Shown piece by piece: positions 37,425 to 46,673 of a stretch of DNA of 64,000 nucleotides (position 1 is the stretch's first letter; the number at the start of each line of letters is the position of its first letter). The notes below the pieces were generated by a model. That model worked only from the letters and a program-made list of their open reading frames with translations. It searched no databases and had not been told where the DNA came from. Origin of the DNA: Sulfitobacter sp. F26169L (GTDB lineage: Bacteria; Pseudomonadota; Alphaproteobacteria; Rhodobacterales; Rhodobacteraceae); NCBI RefSeq assembly GCF_026410285.1, contig NZ_JAPMLP010000004.1, positions 489,508 to 553,507 of the forward strand, given 5' to 3'. The position numbers were made by a program, and so were the translations under genes.

Positions 37425-37457
37425 GGGCCGTGGTACTTCCGTACTGCGGCCCTTTTT
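37425..37457 (+). terminator. intrinsic terminator after the OmpA/lipoprotein pair
   Basis: Long stem with GGGCCG (37425-37430) pairing CGGCCC (37447-37452), inner bases GTAC/GTAC extending it, then TTTTT (37453-37457). Well-formed intrinsic terminator. Confidence 0.88.
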
Positions 37458-37528
37458 CTGTAGCGCTACTGGCATTGCGGGCCATGCGGCCCTATCTGAA
37501 CAAGTCTGACGATTGAAAGGAACCGCCC

Positions 37529-38554
37529 TTGTCTCCATCCGAAACGCTTGTACCCGAAACCGGCCCCCCCGGTCCGGTGCTGGATTTTCCAGACAATCGA
37601 CTGCTGATTGATCTGTGTGGCCCGTATGATCAGAACCTGGCCGCCATCGAAAAAGCGTTCGACATCCAGATTGTGCGCCGTGGTAATTTTCTGACCCTGC
37701 TGGGGGAGCCGCTGGCGACAGAAGCAGCTGCGCACGCGCTGCATGCGCTGTATGCGCGTCTGGAGGGGGGGCGTACGGTAACCCCCGCCGACGTGGATAT
37801 GGTTCTGCGTATGGGAAACGCTGCGGCGGGAACCGGCGTGCTGGAGGGGGACCAGATCGAAATGCCGATGAAACACAGTATCGAAATCCAGACCCGCAAA
37901 AAGCGGGTGGAGCCGCGTACCAAGGCGCAGAAAGCATACGTCCAGTCCCTGTTTGACAACGAACTGGCGTTTGGGATCGGCCCTGCCGGTACGGGCAAGA
38001 CCTATCTGGCTGTTGCTGTTGGTGTATCCATGTTTTTGTCGGGAAAAGTTGACAAGATCATCCTCAGCCGCCCGGCGGTTGAAGCCGGTGAAAAGCTGGG
38101 ATTTTTGCCCGGCACGCAAGATGAAAAAGTAGACCCTTACATGCAGCCGCTTTACGATGCGCTGAACGATTTTCTGCCGGGTAAGCAGCTTGCCAAACTG
38201 CGCGAGGAAAAGACGATCGAGATCGCGCCGCTTGCATTCATGCGGGGGCGGACATTGTCGAATGCGTTTGTTGTGCTTGACGAGGCGCAGAACGCCACAG
38301 CGATGCAGATGAAGATGTTCCTGACGCGCCTTGGCGAAGGCTCGCGGATGGTGATCACGGGCGACCGCACCCAGATCGACCTGCCGCGCGGCACGGCCTC
38401 GGGGCTGGCAGATGCAGAACGCCTGCTGAAATCCATTCCCAAGATCAGCTTTAACTACTTTACCTCGAAGGACGTCGTGCGCCATCCGCTGGTCGCCGCC
38501 ATCATCGAAGCCTATGAGGCCGAGGCAGGGCGCACTGCGCGGCGGGACGTCTGA
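37529..38554 (+). CDS. phoH: PhoH family ATPase
   Basis: 341 residues. Start is TTG at 37529, 7 bases after GAAAGGAA, as no ATG is available near the conserved N-terminus. An N-terminal KH-like region is followed by the ATPase: Walker A GPAGTGKTYLAVAV, Walker B VVLDEAQNATAMQM and ITGDRTQIDLPRG. PhoH-type proteins are predicted RNA-associated ATPases often linked with YbeY, as here: ybeY starts 5 bases downstream. Signal for regulation by phosphate not seen. Confidence 0.92.
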   Translation: MSPSETLVPETGPPGPVLDFPDNRLLIDLCGPYDQNLAAIEKAFDIQIVRRGNFLTLLGEPLATEAAAHALHALYARLEGGRTVTPADVDMVLRMGNAAAGTGVLEGDQIEMPMKHSIEIQTRKKRVEPRTKAQKAYVQSLFDNELAFGIGPAGTGKTYLAVAVGVSMFLSGKVDKIILSRPAVEAGEKLGFLPGTQDEKVDPYMQPLYDALNDFLPGKQLAKLREEKTIEIAPLAFMRGRTLSNAFVVLDEAQNATAMQMKMFLTRLGEGSRMVITGDRTQIDLPRGTASGLADAERLLKSIPKISFNYFTSKDVVRHPLVAAIIEAYEAEAGRTARRDV

Positions 38555-38559
38555 CGCCG

Positions 38560-39075
38560 GTGGACACGCTTGATATCCTTATCGAAGCGCCCGTCTGGGA
38601 CGAAGCGCTGCTGACGCCACTGGCGAAGCGGGCTGTTGTGGCAACCCTGCGCCACATGGCGCTGGACCCTGATGTCTGCGAGGTCGCGGTGCTGGCCTGT
38701 GATGATGTGCGCATCGCGGCCCTGAACGCCGGATTTCGCGGCAAGGATGCTGCCACAAACGTGCTCAGCTGGCCCGCCCAGCCGCTTGCCCCACCTGCCG
38801 AGGGGCAGGCACCACCGCCTCCCCAAATCGGCTATGACGGCATGATCGAGTTGGGCGATATCGCACTGGGCCATGAGACATGCACCCGCGAAGCCGCCGA
38901 ATCAGGCAAGCCGGTAGAGGACCATCTGACGCACCTGATTGTGCATGGTGTGTTGCATTTATTGGGGTACGATCACCTCACCGACGGCGATGCCGCGCTT
39001 ATGGAGGGGATCGAGGTTGAAATTCTTGGTAATCTCGGGCTGGATAATCCATATATCCATAACGACACGATTTAG
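38560..39075 (+). CDS. ybeY: endoribonuclease YbeY
   Basis: 171 residues; GTG start at 38560. The zinc site is the H-x3-H-x5-H motif: HLIVHGVLHLLGYDH in the C-terminal part. A proline-rich insertion (LAPPAEGQAPPPPQIG) lies in the middle, and the TNVLSWPAQP element precedes it. YbeY acts in 16S rRNA 3'-end maturation and ribosome quality control. It lies between phoH and a CorC-type gene, the standard order. Confidence 0.93.
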   Translation: MDTLDILIEAPVWDEALLTPLAKRAVVATLRHMALDPDVCEVAVLACDDVRIAALNAGFRGKDAATNVLSWPAQPLAPPAEGQAPPPPQIGYDGMIELGDIALGHETCTREAAESGKPVEDHLTHLIVHGVLHLLGYDHLTDGDAALMEGIEVEILGNLGLDNPYIHNDTI

Positions 39076-39113
39076 ACGCCTGATGTGGGCGTTGCTTCCA
39101 AAGACAGGACTAA

Positions 39114-40022
39114 ATGGGCGATACTGACGGACCTTCTATCGCTGCGCAGAGCGCGCAGGATCAAATACCCTCTGATGATAACAGCCACCAAAGTGATGGC
39201 GAGACGGGAAAAAGCGGCTTTTTCAGCCGCGTCATAGGCGCGCTTAGCCCTTCGGAAAACGAAGAGGACAAGATGCCAACGGCGCTGAGCGGTGAGCGCG
39301 GGACAACCGGCATGGGCAATCTGCGACGCATGCGGGTCGATGACGTGATGATCCCCAAGGCCGATATCGTCGCGGTGAGCGTGACCGCCACCATGGACGA
39401 GCTTGTCTCGGTGTTCAAGGAAAGCGGGATGACGCGCTTGCCTGTCTATGACGGCACTCTGGATACGCCTGTCGGGCTTGCGCATCTCAAGGATCTGGCG
39501 CTGCAGTTCGGTTTCAACGGCAAGCCGAAGAATTTCGATCTAACCGATATGGTCAGGCCGCTGGTGTTTGTGCCCCCTTCCATGACGATCGGTGTCCTGC
39601 TGAGCAAGATGCAGGCCGAGCGGCGGCATATGGCGCTGGTGATCGATGAATATGGCGGCGTTGACGGGCTGGTCACCATTGAAGACCTGATCGAACAGGT
39701 CATCGGCCAGATTGAGGATGAACACGATGTTGACGAAGGCGTCTACTGGTCCGAGGAAAAGCCGGGCCAGTACCTTGCGCTGGCCAAAACCCCGCTGTCC
39801 GATTTCGAAGAGGAAGTCGGCCTTTCACTGACCGACCATGACGATGTTGACGAAGAAGAAATCGACACGCTGGGCGGCTTGGTGTTTATGCTGTCGGGCC
39901 GTGTACCGGCGCGGGGCGAAGTTGTGGTACATCCCAACGGCCCCGAATTCGAGATTATGGACGCCGACCCCCGCCGGATCAAACGGTTGCGGGTGCGGAT
40001 GAACGGCGCGCCCGCGGGATGA
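39114..40022 (+). CDS. CorC/HlyC-type CBS domain protein
   Basis: 302 residues, no membrane segments. Two CBS domains (DDVMIPKADIVAVSVTATMDELV and DMVRPLVFVPPSMTIGVLLSKM), with the IDEYGGVDGLVTIEDLIEQVIGQIEDEHD linker typical of the family, then a CorC_HlyC transporter-associated domain to the end. Proteins of this kind are linked with magnesium and cobalt efflux. It lies four bases before the overlapping lnt gene, the usual order. E. coli YbeX (CorC) is the closest parallel. Confidence 0.9.
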   Translation: MGDTDGPSIAAQSAQDQIPSDDNSHQSDGETGKSGFFSRVIGALSPSENEEDKMPTALSGERGTTGMGNLRRMRVDDVMIPKADIVAVSVTATMDELVSVFKESGMTRLPVYDGTLDTPVGLAHLKDLALQFGFNGKPKNFDLTDMVRPLVFVPPSMTIGVLLSKMQAERRHMALVIDEYGGVDGLVTIEDLIEQVIGQIEDEHDVDEGVYWSEEKPGQYLALAKTPLSDFEEEVGLSLTDHDDVDEEEIDTLGGLVFMLSGRVPARGEVVVHPNGPEFEIMDADPRRIKRLRVRMNGAPAG

Positions 40023-41506
40023 TGCCCCGTTTCAAGCGGTACGCGGTTCCCGTGGTTGCGGGTGCGGTTGCTGCATTGGGGCAAGCGCCGGTCGATGTAC
40101 CTGCGCTGTTGCTGGCAGGCTTCGCGGCGATTTTTCTTCTTGTGTTTCGACGCAACCCATCGCCGAGGCAGGCGGCTGGTATCGGCTTTGCCTTTGGATT
40201 TGGTTACTTTCTGGTGTCGCTGCACTGGATCGTTTCGCCCTTCCTGGTGGACGCTGCGCGCCATGGCTGGATGGCACCTTTTGCCGTTGTTCTTATGGCC
40301 GCTGGTGGTGCGGTGTTCTGGATGCTTGCATTCTGGGGCGGGCGACGGTTGGGCCCGCGGCCCTATTGGCTGATCCTGACTTTACCAGCCGTGGAAATGC
40401 TGCGCGCCTATATATTTACCGGTTTTCCATGGGCCACCCCCGCGCAAAGCACTGTTGATACGCTTTTGGGTCAGGCGCTGGCGCTGGTGGGGCCGCATGG
40501 CGTGAACATCACGCTGATGGCGATTGCTGTTGCGATGGCGCACTCGGTTTTGCGCTGGCGCTCGGGTGGGGCTGTGATCGCTTTGGGCCTGACAGTGCCG
40601 CTGTGGGTTCCCGTAATTGCGCCACAGGCGGCGTTGACGGGCCATGTTATCCGGCTTGTGCAGCCCAATGCGCCGCAACATCAAAAGTGGGATCCCCTGA
40701 TGATCCCCGTCTTCTACGAACGTCAATTATCGTTTACGGGTGCGGCTCCGACGCATGGTACACAGCGCCCTGCACTGGTTGTCTGGCCGGAAACTGCGAT
40801 CCCGTGGGCCCTGAACCGCAGTCAGGTGATTGTTGAGGAAATCAGCGCTGTAGCGGACGGAACCCCTGTTATCATCGGGGCACAGCGTACCGAGGACGGG
40901 CGACACTATAACACGCTGGCGGTGATCGGCGCCCAGGGGCAGGTGGTTCAGCGATACGACAAACACCATCTGGTGCCCTTCGGTGAATATGTACCGCTGG
41001 GTGATTTTGCCGCGCGCTTCGGGTTTTACGGCTTGGCGCCGCAACATGGCGCCGGCTTTAGCCGTGGCGCTGGTGCGCAGCTGCTGGATCTGGGCGCATT
41101 GGGCCGCGCGCTGCCGCTGATCTGTTACGAAGCGGTTTTTGCCCATGATGTAAACGCCGCGCCCGAACGGCCCGAATTTATAATCCACGCCACAAACGAT
41201 GCATGGTTTGGCACCTATGCCGGCCCGCAACAGCATTTGGCCCAGACCCGTATGCGCGCAATCGAACAGGGCCTGCCTGTGGCGCGCGCTGCAAATACCG
41301 GCATCACGGCGATGATTGATCCACGGGGGCGCGTTCTGGACAGGATCGGATTGGGGCAGGCGGATTTTATCGATGCGCCACTGCCGCAACCGCACGCCCC
41401 CACACTTTACAGCCGTACAGGTGATCTGCCTTGGGCGGTGATTATGGCGGTTCTTGTTGCGCTGGGCGCGCTGCGCACCGTGGCGAGACAGCGCAGGAAG
41501 CCGTAA
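40019..41506 (+). CDS. lnt: apolipoprotein N-acyltransferase
   Basis: 495 residues with several membrane helices in the N-terminal 200 residues, then the carbon-nitrogen hydrolase domain. Catalytic triad: Glu in VWPETAIPWALN, Lys in RYDKHHLVPFGEYVP, Cys in LPLICYEAVF. Lnt adds the third acyl chain to the N-terminal cysteine of lipoproteins. Overlaps the preceding gene by four bases. metK follows after about 100 bases containing a riboswitch. Confidence 0.95.
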   Translation: MMPRFKRYAVPVVAGAVAALGQAPVDVPALLLAGFAAIFLLVFRRNPSPRQAAGIGFAFGFGYFLVSLHWIVSPFLVDAARHGWMAPFAVVLMAAGGAVFWMLAFWGGRRLGPRPYWLILTLPAVEMLRAYIFTGFPWATPAQSTVDTLLGQALALVGPHGVNITLMAIAVAMAHSVLRWRSGGAVIALGLTVPLWVPVIAPQAALTGHVIRLVQPNAPQHQKWDPLMIPVFYERQLSFTGAAPTHGTQRPALVVWPETAIPWALNRSQVIVEEISAVADGTPVIIGAQRTEDGRHYNTLAVIGAQGQVVQRYDKHHLVPFGEYVPLGDFAARFGFYGLAPQHGAGFSRGAGAQLLDLGALGRALPLICYEAVFAHDVNAAPERPEFIIHATNDAWFGTYAGPQQHLAQTRMRAIEQGLPVARAANTGITAMIDPRGRVLDRIGLGQADFIDAPLPQPHAPTLYSRTGDLPWAVIMAVLVALGALRTVARQRRKP

Positions 41507-41550
41507 TAGCGATTGACCCGATGGGCGGGGCAGCTTAATCGGGTTCGAAC

Positions 41551-41597
41551 GCATCACAACGGCTTCCTGACGTGATGCTTGAATTATACTGGAGCAC
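41551..41597 (+). promoter_or_regulatory. SAM/SAH riboswitch of metK
   Basis: The segment GCATCAC (41551-41557) pairs with GTGATGC (41572-41578) to form P1; the loop has the conserved ACAACGGCTTCCTG pattern; and TGGAGCAC (41590-41597) follows. The loop GCTTCC can pair with GGAGC to form the pseudoknot, and this GGAG is also the ribosome site for metK (ATG at 41602). So ligand binding would block translation. This matches the SAM/SAH class described from Rhodobacterales metK leaders. A second inverted repeat ACCCGAT...ATCGGGT (41516-41544) lies just upstream. Confidence 0.9.
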
Positions 41598-41601
41598 GAA
41601 C

Positions 41602-42783
41602 ATGTCCCGCAAATCCTATGTTTTCACTTCGGAATCCGTTTCCGAGGGCCACCCTGATAAAGTCTGCGACCGCATCAGTGATGCCGTACTGGACGCCTTT
41701 CTTGCCGAAGAGCCGGAGGCGCGGGTTGCGGCCGAAACATTTGCAACCACAAACCGTGTTCTGATCGGTGGCGAAGTCGGGCTTTCGGACCAGAGCAAGC
41801 TGAAAGAGTACATGGGCAGCATCGAAGACATCGCCCGCGCCTGTATCAAGGATATCGGCTACGAACAGGATAAGTTCCACCACGAGACCGTGCAGATTAC
41901 CAACCTGCTGCATGAACAGTCCGCCCATATCGCCAAGGGCGTGGACTCGGCCGCCGACAAGGATGAAGGCGCAGGTGATCAAGGGATCATGTTTGGCTAT
42001 GCCACAGATGAAACCGCCGAGTTAATGCCCGCGCCGATCCACTATGCGCACGCCGTATTGCGCCGTCTGGCGGAGGTGCGCAAAGACGGCACCGAACCGA
42101 CCCTGCGCCCCGACGCCAAATCCCAGTTGTCGATCCGTTATGAGGACGGGAAACCGGTTGGCGTGACTTCGATTGTGCTGAGTACCCAGCATGCGCATGA
42201 AAGCCAGACCAGCGCAGATATCCGCGATATCGTAGAACCCTATATTCGCGAAGTGCTGCCTGATGGCTGGATTACGGCGGACACCGAATGGTGGGTCAAT
42301 CCGACGGGAACTTTTGTCATTGGCGGTCCTGACGGGGATGCCGGCCTGACTGGGCGCAAAATAATCGTGGACACCTACGGCGGTGCAGCGCCACACGGTG
42401 GCGGCGCGTTTTCGGGCAAGGATCCGACAAAAGTTGACCGCTCGGCGGCTTATGCCGCGCGGTATCTGGCAAAAAATGTCGTAGCTGCCGGATTGGCGTC
42501 AAAATGCACAATTCAGTTGAGCTATGCGATTGGCGTCAGCAAGCCGCTGTCGATCTATTGCGATACTTTCGGCACTGGTGAGGTCGATCCGGAAGCAATT
42601 GAAAAGGCGATCGGACAGGTAATGGACCTGACCCCGCGCGGCATCCGCAGCCATTTGCAACTTAATAGGCCGATTTACCAGCGAACAGCGGCTTACGGTC
42701 ACTTCGGCCGTGCCCCTGACGCGGACGGGGGCTTTAGCTGGGAACGGACCGATCTGTGCGATGCGTTGAAATCCGCCCTGTAG
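41602..42783 (+). CDS. metK: S-adenosylmethionine synthetase
   Basis: 393 residues from the ATG at 41602 (the longer frame from 41572 would start inside the riboswitch). MetK makes SAM from ATP and methionine. Motifs: [20 protein letters not shown] at the N-terminus, [16 protein letters not shown], and [22 protein letters not shown]. The GGAG ribosome site is inside the riboswitch pseudoknot, so expression should fall when SAM (or SAH) is high. Confidence 0.96.
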   Translation: MSRKSYVFTSESVSEGHPDKVCDRISDAVLDAFLAEEPEARVAAETFATTNRVLIGGEVGLSDQSKLKEYMGSIEDIARACIKDIGYEQDKFHHETVQITNLLHEQSAHIAKGVDSAADKDEGAGDQGIMFGYATDETAELMPAPIHYAHAVLRRLAEVRKDGTEPTLRPDAKSQLSIRYEDGKPVGVTSIVLSTQHAHESQTSADIRDIVEPYIREVLPDGWITADTEWWVNPTGTFVIGGPDGDAGLTGRKIIVDTYGGAAPHGGGAFSGKDPTKVDRSAAYAARYLAKNVVAAGLASKCTIQLSYAIGVSKPLSIYCDTFGTGEVDPEAIEKAIGQVMDLTPRGIRSHLQLNRPIYQRTAAYGHFGRAPDADGGFSWERTDLCDALKSAL

Positions 42784-42814
42784 GGTGCGGGTGTCACGCT
42801 GCCTAGTCAGGGCG
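42774..42814. terminator. hairpin between convergent metK and response regulator genes
   Basis: CGCCCTGTAGG (42774-42784) can pair with CCTA-GT-CAGGGCG (42802-42814) with a two-base bulge. It overlaps the metK stop codon. No T run; tentative. Confidence 0.4.
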
Positions 42815-43633
42815 ACGGCGAAAAATCGAGGGCGGCTTTTTAGCGATTGGCCTCGCCGGCCGCTCTGACGGAACGCGTATATTGATGCCGGAGCGTCTGA
42901 CACTGGGGTCTGCGCGTCTTGAAGGCACAGTCGGGCCGTCGTCTGTCTGCGATGCGCTGAGCCTGTCAAGATCATCCAGAAATGCCCATAATCTGCGCAG
43001 CGATCCTTCCACACGTTCCACCCGCTGGCGCGCCTCCTGCGGGGGCAGGGTGTCGATCTCGCGCAGTTCACGCATCTGTCGCATCATTCGAGTGACAATC
43101 GGCTTGATATCATGGGCGCATTCACGTGAGAAACTTTGCAGCGTGTCGTGAACGAAATTGTGTTGTGTGCCTTTACTCGCAAAACCTGATACCAGTCGGG
43201 ATTTTTGCAAGGCCGTGATTGCGGCGCGGGTCAGCGTCTCTTGCGAGAGTTCGTCTTTGGTAAGGTAATCGCTGAACCCGAGTTTTAGCGCCTTTACCGC
43301 GATGTCGGTCTGCTCTGTGCCCGTGATCATGACAATCGCGGCATCCTTGTTCACCCCGTCCGCGCGGATGGCATCAACCCCGTCCAGACCGGTGCCATCG
43401 GGCAAATGGTAATCGAGCAGGATCAGATCAAAGCGGTCTTTCTTCAGCTTGTCGCGCATCGCGGCAAGTGAATCAGCTTCGACGACATGGGTTGTGAAGC
43501 CGAAAGCATTACAGAGTCTGCCGAGGCGAGTGCGATCAAATCGCTGGTCGTCAACAACCAGTATACTTGCGAACTCGGGCACCACTGCGGCTTGGTGCGG
43601 TGCGGAGGGGGTGATCCGGCTGTAATGGTGCAT
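42803..43633 (-). CDS. response regulator receiver protein with a C-terminal helical region
   Basis: 276 residues. Receiver domain about residues 22-140: ILVVDDQRFDRTRL (acidic pocket), DLILLDYHLPDG with the phospho-accepting Asp74, VMITGTEQTD and DYLTKDELSQ. The C-terminal part is not a known DNA-binding output. It contains FSRECAHDIKPIVTRMMRQM (helical) and a basic, proline-containing tail (PARPIAKKPPSIFRRRPD). No kinase gene is adjacent. It could act by protein-protein contact or phosphotransfer. Confidence 0.82.
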   Translation of the reverse strand: MHHYSRITPSAPHQAAVVPEFASILVVDDQRFDRTRLGRLCNAFGFTTHVVEADSLAAMRDKLKKDRFDLILLDYHLPDGTGLDGVDAIRADGVNKDAAIVMITGTEQTDIAVKALKLGFSDYLTKDELSQETLTRAAITALQKSRLVSGFASKGTQHNFVHDTLQSFSRECAHDIKPIVTRMMRQMRELREIDTLPPQEARQRVERVEGSLRRLWAFLDDLDRLSASQTDDGPTVPSRRADPSVRRSGINIRVPSERPARPIAKKPPSIFRRRPD

Positions 43634-43742
43634 ACGGTGCCTTCTAGCTTTGAGTATATGGTCACTGTAGGCCTGTATGTCTTAACGATGTATAACTGCA
43701 TAAGCATTGCAGCGGCGCGCCAACCCCGCTACATGCGCGGGC

Positions 43743-44444
43743 ATGAGCACACCTGTCAGACCCCGCCGCAACTTTTACGGACGCCTCAAAGGCCACAATC
43801 TCAAGCAGTCCCAGAAGGATTACCTTGATCAGGACCTTGCCGCGCTGTCCCCCGGCGCTGTGGATTGGGAAGCCAATCCGCGCCGCGAAATGCTGGACAC
43901 TGTGGAAATGTTCGGTGACAAACCCGTCTGGCTGGAGGTCGGGTTTGGTGGCGGCGAGCATATGGTGCATCAGGCTGCGAACAACCCTGACACAGGGATC
44001 ATTGGTTGTGAGCCGTATATCAACGGTGTGGCCATGCTGTTGGGTAAAATCCGCCGCGCAGGTGTCGAGAATATCAAAGTGCATCCCGGTGATGTGCGTG
44101 ACATGTTTGACGTGCTGCCCGCGCAGAGTATTTCGCGGGCCTTTCTGCTTTATCCTGATCCGTGGCCGAAAACACGCCACCATCGCCGCCGCTTTGTCAC
44201 CCAAGAACATCTGGAGCCGCTGCACCGCGTTCTAAAACCCGGTGCGATTTTTCGTGTGGCGACTGACATCGAGGATTATGTACGCCAGACGCTGGAGGAA
44301 GTTCCGCGCTACGGTTTTGAGTGGTTGGCTGAACGTCCCTCGGACTGGCGCGAGTCATGGGATGACTGGCTGTCCACCCGTTATGAGCAAAAGGCCCTGC
44401 GCGAGGGGCGGGTGCCGCATTATCTGACGTTCCGGCGCATCTGA
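43743..44444 (+). CDS. trmB: tRNA (guanine-N7-)-methyltransferase
   Basis: 233 residues from the ATG at 43743; a longer frame from 43707 lacks a ribosome site. TrmB methylates G46 of tRNAs. SAM-binding motif WLEVGFGGGEHM, then IGCEPYINGVAMLLGKI and the active segment LYPDPWPKTRHHRRRF. The N-terminal RPRRNFYGRLKGHNL is typical. Divergent from the response regulator gene; a copy of the interspersed repeat follows before aroA. Confidence 0.93.
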   Translation: MSTPVRPRRNFYGRLKGHNLKQSQKDYLDQDLAALSPGAVDWEANPRREMLDTVEMFGDKPVWLEVGFGGGEHMVHQAANNPDTGIIGCEPYINGVAMLLGKIRRAGVENIKVHPGDVRDMFDVLPAQSISRAFLLYPDPWPKTRHHRRRFVTQEHLEPLHRVLKPGAIFRVATDIEDYVRQTLEEVPRYGFEWLAERPSDWRESWDDWLSTRYEQKALREGRVPHYLTFRRI

Positions 44445-44492
44445 TGCCGAGTAGTGTAACTGCCGTGCCGTAACTGGATCAGGTTGCAGATA

Positions 44493-44508
44493 GAGGGGCT
44501 AGCCCCTC
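44493..44508. other. 16-base perfect palindrome preceding repeat copy 3
   Basis: GAGGGGCT (44493-44500) and AGCCCCTC (44501-44508) form a perfect palindrome 10 bases before the third interspersed repeat. It parallels the GC-rich palindrome before copy 2 at 31272. It may be part of the same composite element, or a weak terminator for trmB. Confidence 0.4.
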
Positions 44509-44518
44509 AAACTCGCCA

Positions 44519-44543
44519 GGATATTTCCGGCCAAAAGAAATAA
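44519..44543 (+). repeat. interspersed repeat GGATATTT..GGCCAAAAGAAATA, copy 3
   Basis: GGATATTT CC GGCCAAAAGAAATAAAC. Third copy, lying between trmB and aroA. Differences from copy 1 are limited to the two bases after GGATATTT and the 3' end. Confidence 0.6.
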
Positions 44544-44608
44544 ACGCGCCATGGACGGCGTTTTGCCAGCTTGCTAGAACCATTTAACACAACTGAGGGG
44601 GCGCTGAA

Positions 44609-45955
44609 ATGTCGGGCCATGGTGATCCAATTCCAATGACGTCGGTGGCTTGTGGTCCGTTAAGGGGCACTGCCGAGGTTCCAGGGGACAAGTCGATTTC
44701 GCATCGCGCGCTCATTCTCGGGGCGTTGTGTGTGGGAGAGACGACGATCGCGGGATTGCTGGAGGGGCAGGATGTGCTCGATACGGCAGCAGCCATGCGG
44801 GCGTTCGGGGCTGACGTGACAGATCAGGGCGGTGGGCGGTGGTCTTTGCGTGGTGTAGGCGTGGGCGGATTTGCTGAGCCAGAAGGCGTGATTGATTGTG
44901 GTAATTCCGGTACTGGCGTCCGGTTGATCATGGGGGTTATGGCAACGCAGCCGGTTACTGCTACGTTCACCGGTGATGCGAGCCTGAACGGCCGGCCGAT
45001 GGCACGCGTTACAGACCCGCTGGCATTGTTCGGGTGTCAGGCTGTTGGCCGCACCGGTGGACGTTTGCCGATGACATTGGTTGGTGCGCGCGCGCCAGTG
45101 CCTGTTCGGTACGTGGTTCCTGTTCCTTCTGCGCAAGTGAAGTCGGCAGTATTGTTTGCCGGACTGAACGCACCTGGCCAGACCGTTGTGATTGAACGTG
45201 AAGCAACGCGGGATCATACCGAGCGGATGCTGGAGGGGTTCGGGGCCGAGATATCGGTAAGAGAGACTGATGAGGGGCGTGAAATCACGCTGACGGGCCA
45301 GCCGGAGCTGCGCGCCCAGCACATTGAAGTGCCGCGTGATCCGAGTTCGGCGGCGTTTCCTGTGTGTGCAGCGCTGATTGTACCGGGGTCTGATGTATTG
45401 GTGCCGGGGATCGGGTTGAACCCGACGCGGGCGGGGCTGTTTACAACCTTGCGCGAAATGGGCGCTGATCTGGTTTATGAGAATGAGCGGATTGAGGGGG
45501 GGGAACCTGTTGCCGATCTGCGGGCGCGGTTCTCGCCCGATTTGCGCGGCATTGATGTCCCGCCAGCCCGGGCTGCAAGCATGATTGATGAATATCCGGT
45601 TCTCAGCGTTGTTGCGGCATTTGCGACAGGTCAGACTGTAATGCGTGGCGTGCGCGAGTTGCGCGTGAAGGAAAGTGACCGGATTGATGCGATGGCAAAG
45701 GGCCTGCGCGCCAACGGAATTGACGTAGACGAGGGCGAGGATTGGTGGGCAGTCAAGGGCGTGGGGCACGGGAATGTTGCCGGCGGCGGCCTGTGCGAAA
45801 GTCGCCTCGATCACCGGATTGCGATGTCTTTTCTGATACTCGGCATGGCATCCAACGCGCCGGTACGGGTGGATGACGGGGGGCCGATTGCGACCTCGTT
45901 CCCGATTTTCGAGCCGTTGATGGCGGGATTGGGCGCAAAGCTGAGCCGCAGTTGA
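44609..45955 (+). CDS. aroA: 3-phosphoshikimate 1-carboxyvinyltransferase (class II EPSP synthase)
   Basis: 448 residues. AroA forms EPSP from shikimate 3-phosphate and PEP. The sequence follows the class II (Agrobacterium CP4-like) pattern: [78 protein letters not shown] and [17 protein letters not shown]. The PEP site reads CGNSGTGVR, with Gly (residue 101) where I recall CP4 has Ala, the residue linked to glyphosate tolerance. It starts the aroA-cmk operon. Confidence 0.95.
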   Translation: MSGHGDPIPMTSVACGPLRGTAEVPGDKSISHRALILGALCVGETTIAGLLEGQDVLDTAAAMRAFGADVTDQGGGRWSLRGVGVGGFAEPEGVIDCGNSGTGVRLIMGVMATQPVTATFTGDASLNGRPMARVTDPLALFGCQAVGRTGGRLPMTLVGARAPVPVRYVVPVPSAQVKSAVLFAGLNAPGQTVVIEREATRDHTERMLEGFGAEISVRETDEGREITLTGQPELRAQHIEVPRDPSSAAFPVCAALIVPGSDVLVPGIGLNPTRAGLFTTLREMGADLVYENERIEGGEPVADLRARFSPDLRGIDVPPARAASMIDEYPVLSVVAAFATGQTVMRGVRELRVKESDRIDAMAKGLRANGIDVDEGEDWWAVKGVGHGNVAGGGLCESRLDHRIAMSFLILGMASNAPVRVDDGGPIATSFPIFEPLMAGLGAKLSRS

Positions 45956-45976
45956 GGCGCGGCCTCTGGAGGGTGT

Positions 45977-46597
45977 ATGAGCAACGGATTCACAGTGGCG
46001 ATTGACGGACCGGCGGCAGCAGGCAAGGGGACGGTGTCCAAGGCTGTGGCCGCACATTTCGGTTTTGCGCATCTTGATACGGGGCTATTGTACCGCGCTG
46101 TTGGTGCTAAGGTATTGCTGGGGATGGATGCAGCTGTCGCTGCACAGACGCTGGTGCCCGATGATCTGGATGATGATAGCCTGCGCACACCCGAAGTTGC
46201 ACAAGCGGCAAGCAAGGTTGCCATCATCGCGCAGGTGCGTGCGGCATTGCTGGATTTCCAGCGCAGTTTTGCAGCGCGCGCTGGGGGGGCTGTGCTGGAC
46301 GGGCGTGACATCGGGACTGTGATCTGTCCGCAGGCGCAGGTGAAGCTGTTTGTGACCGCTAGCGCCGAAGAGCGTGCAAAACGGCGGTTTGCGGAGTTGT
46401 CCGGCAGGGGGATCGCCAGCAGTTTCGAGGCGGTTCTTGCGGATGTTCGGGCGCGCGATGCACGTGATATGGAACGGGTGGAGGCGCCGCTTCGCCCTGC
46501 AGCTGACGCAACGGTGATCGACACCTCGGATTTGACGGTTGATCAGGCTGTTGGCGCTGCGATAGCGGCTGTTGATGCTGTGCGGGGTAGCGGCTGA
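45977..46597 (+). CDS. cmk: cytidylate kinase
   Basis: 206 residues. P-loop [24 protein letters not shown]-binding region TGLLYRAVG, and [24 protein letters not shown] with the LID following ([10 protein letters not shown]). Phosphorylates CMP and dCMP. GGAGGG lies nine bases before the ATG. It follows aroA by 21 bases; in many alphaproteobacteria rpsA is directly downstream, but here about 1.2 kb of degraded or odd sequence intervenes. Confidence 0.95.
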   Translation: MSNGFTVAIDGPAAAGKGTVSKAVAAHFGFAHLDTGLLYRAVGAKVLLGMDAAVAAQTLVPDDLDDDSLRTPEVAQAASKVAIIAQVRAALLDFQRSFAARAGGAVLDGRDIGTVICPQAQVKLFVTASAEERAKRRFAELSGRGIASSFEAVLADVRARDARDMERVEAPLRPAADATVIDTSDLTVDQAVGAAIAAVDAVRGSG

Positions 46598-46673
46598 AAC
46601 TGTTGTCCACCAAAGGGTGAATTACGTTTTGGCGATCCTTTGTTAGGATGATTGCGATCACAACGAGTTTATC

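Noticed and set aside
41538..41550. GGGTTCGAAC, resembling a tRNA T-loop, upstream of metK
   Set aside because: No acceptor, D or anticodon stems can be drawn around it. The neighbouring bases form the riboswitch and the upstream dyad.
44660..46072. 470-codon reverse frame opposite aroA
   Set aside because: aroA is unambiguous. The reverse frame is antisense shadow with low-complexity Arg/His composition.
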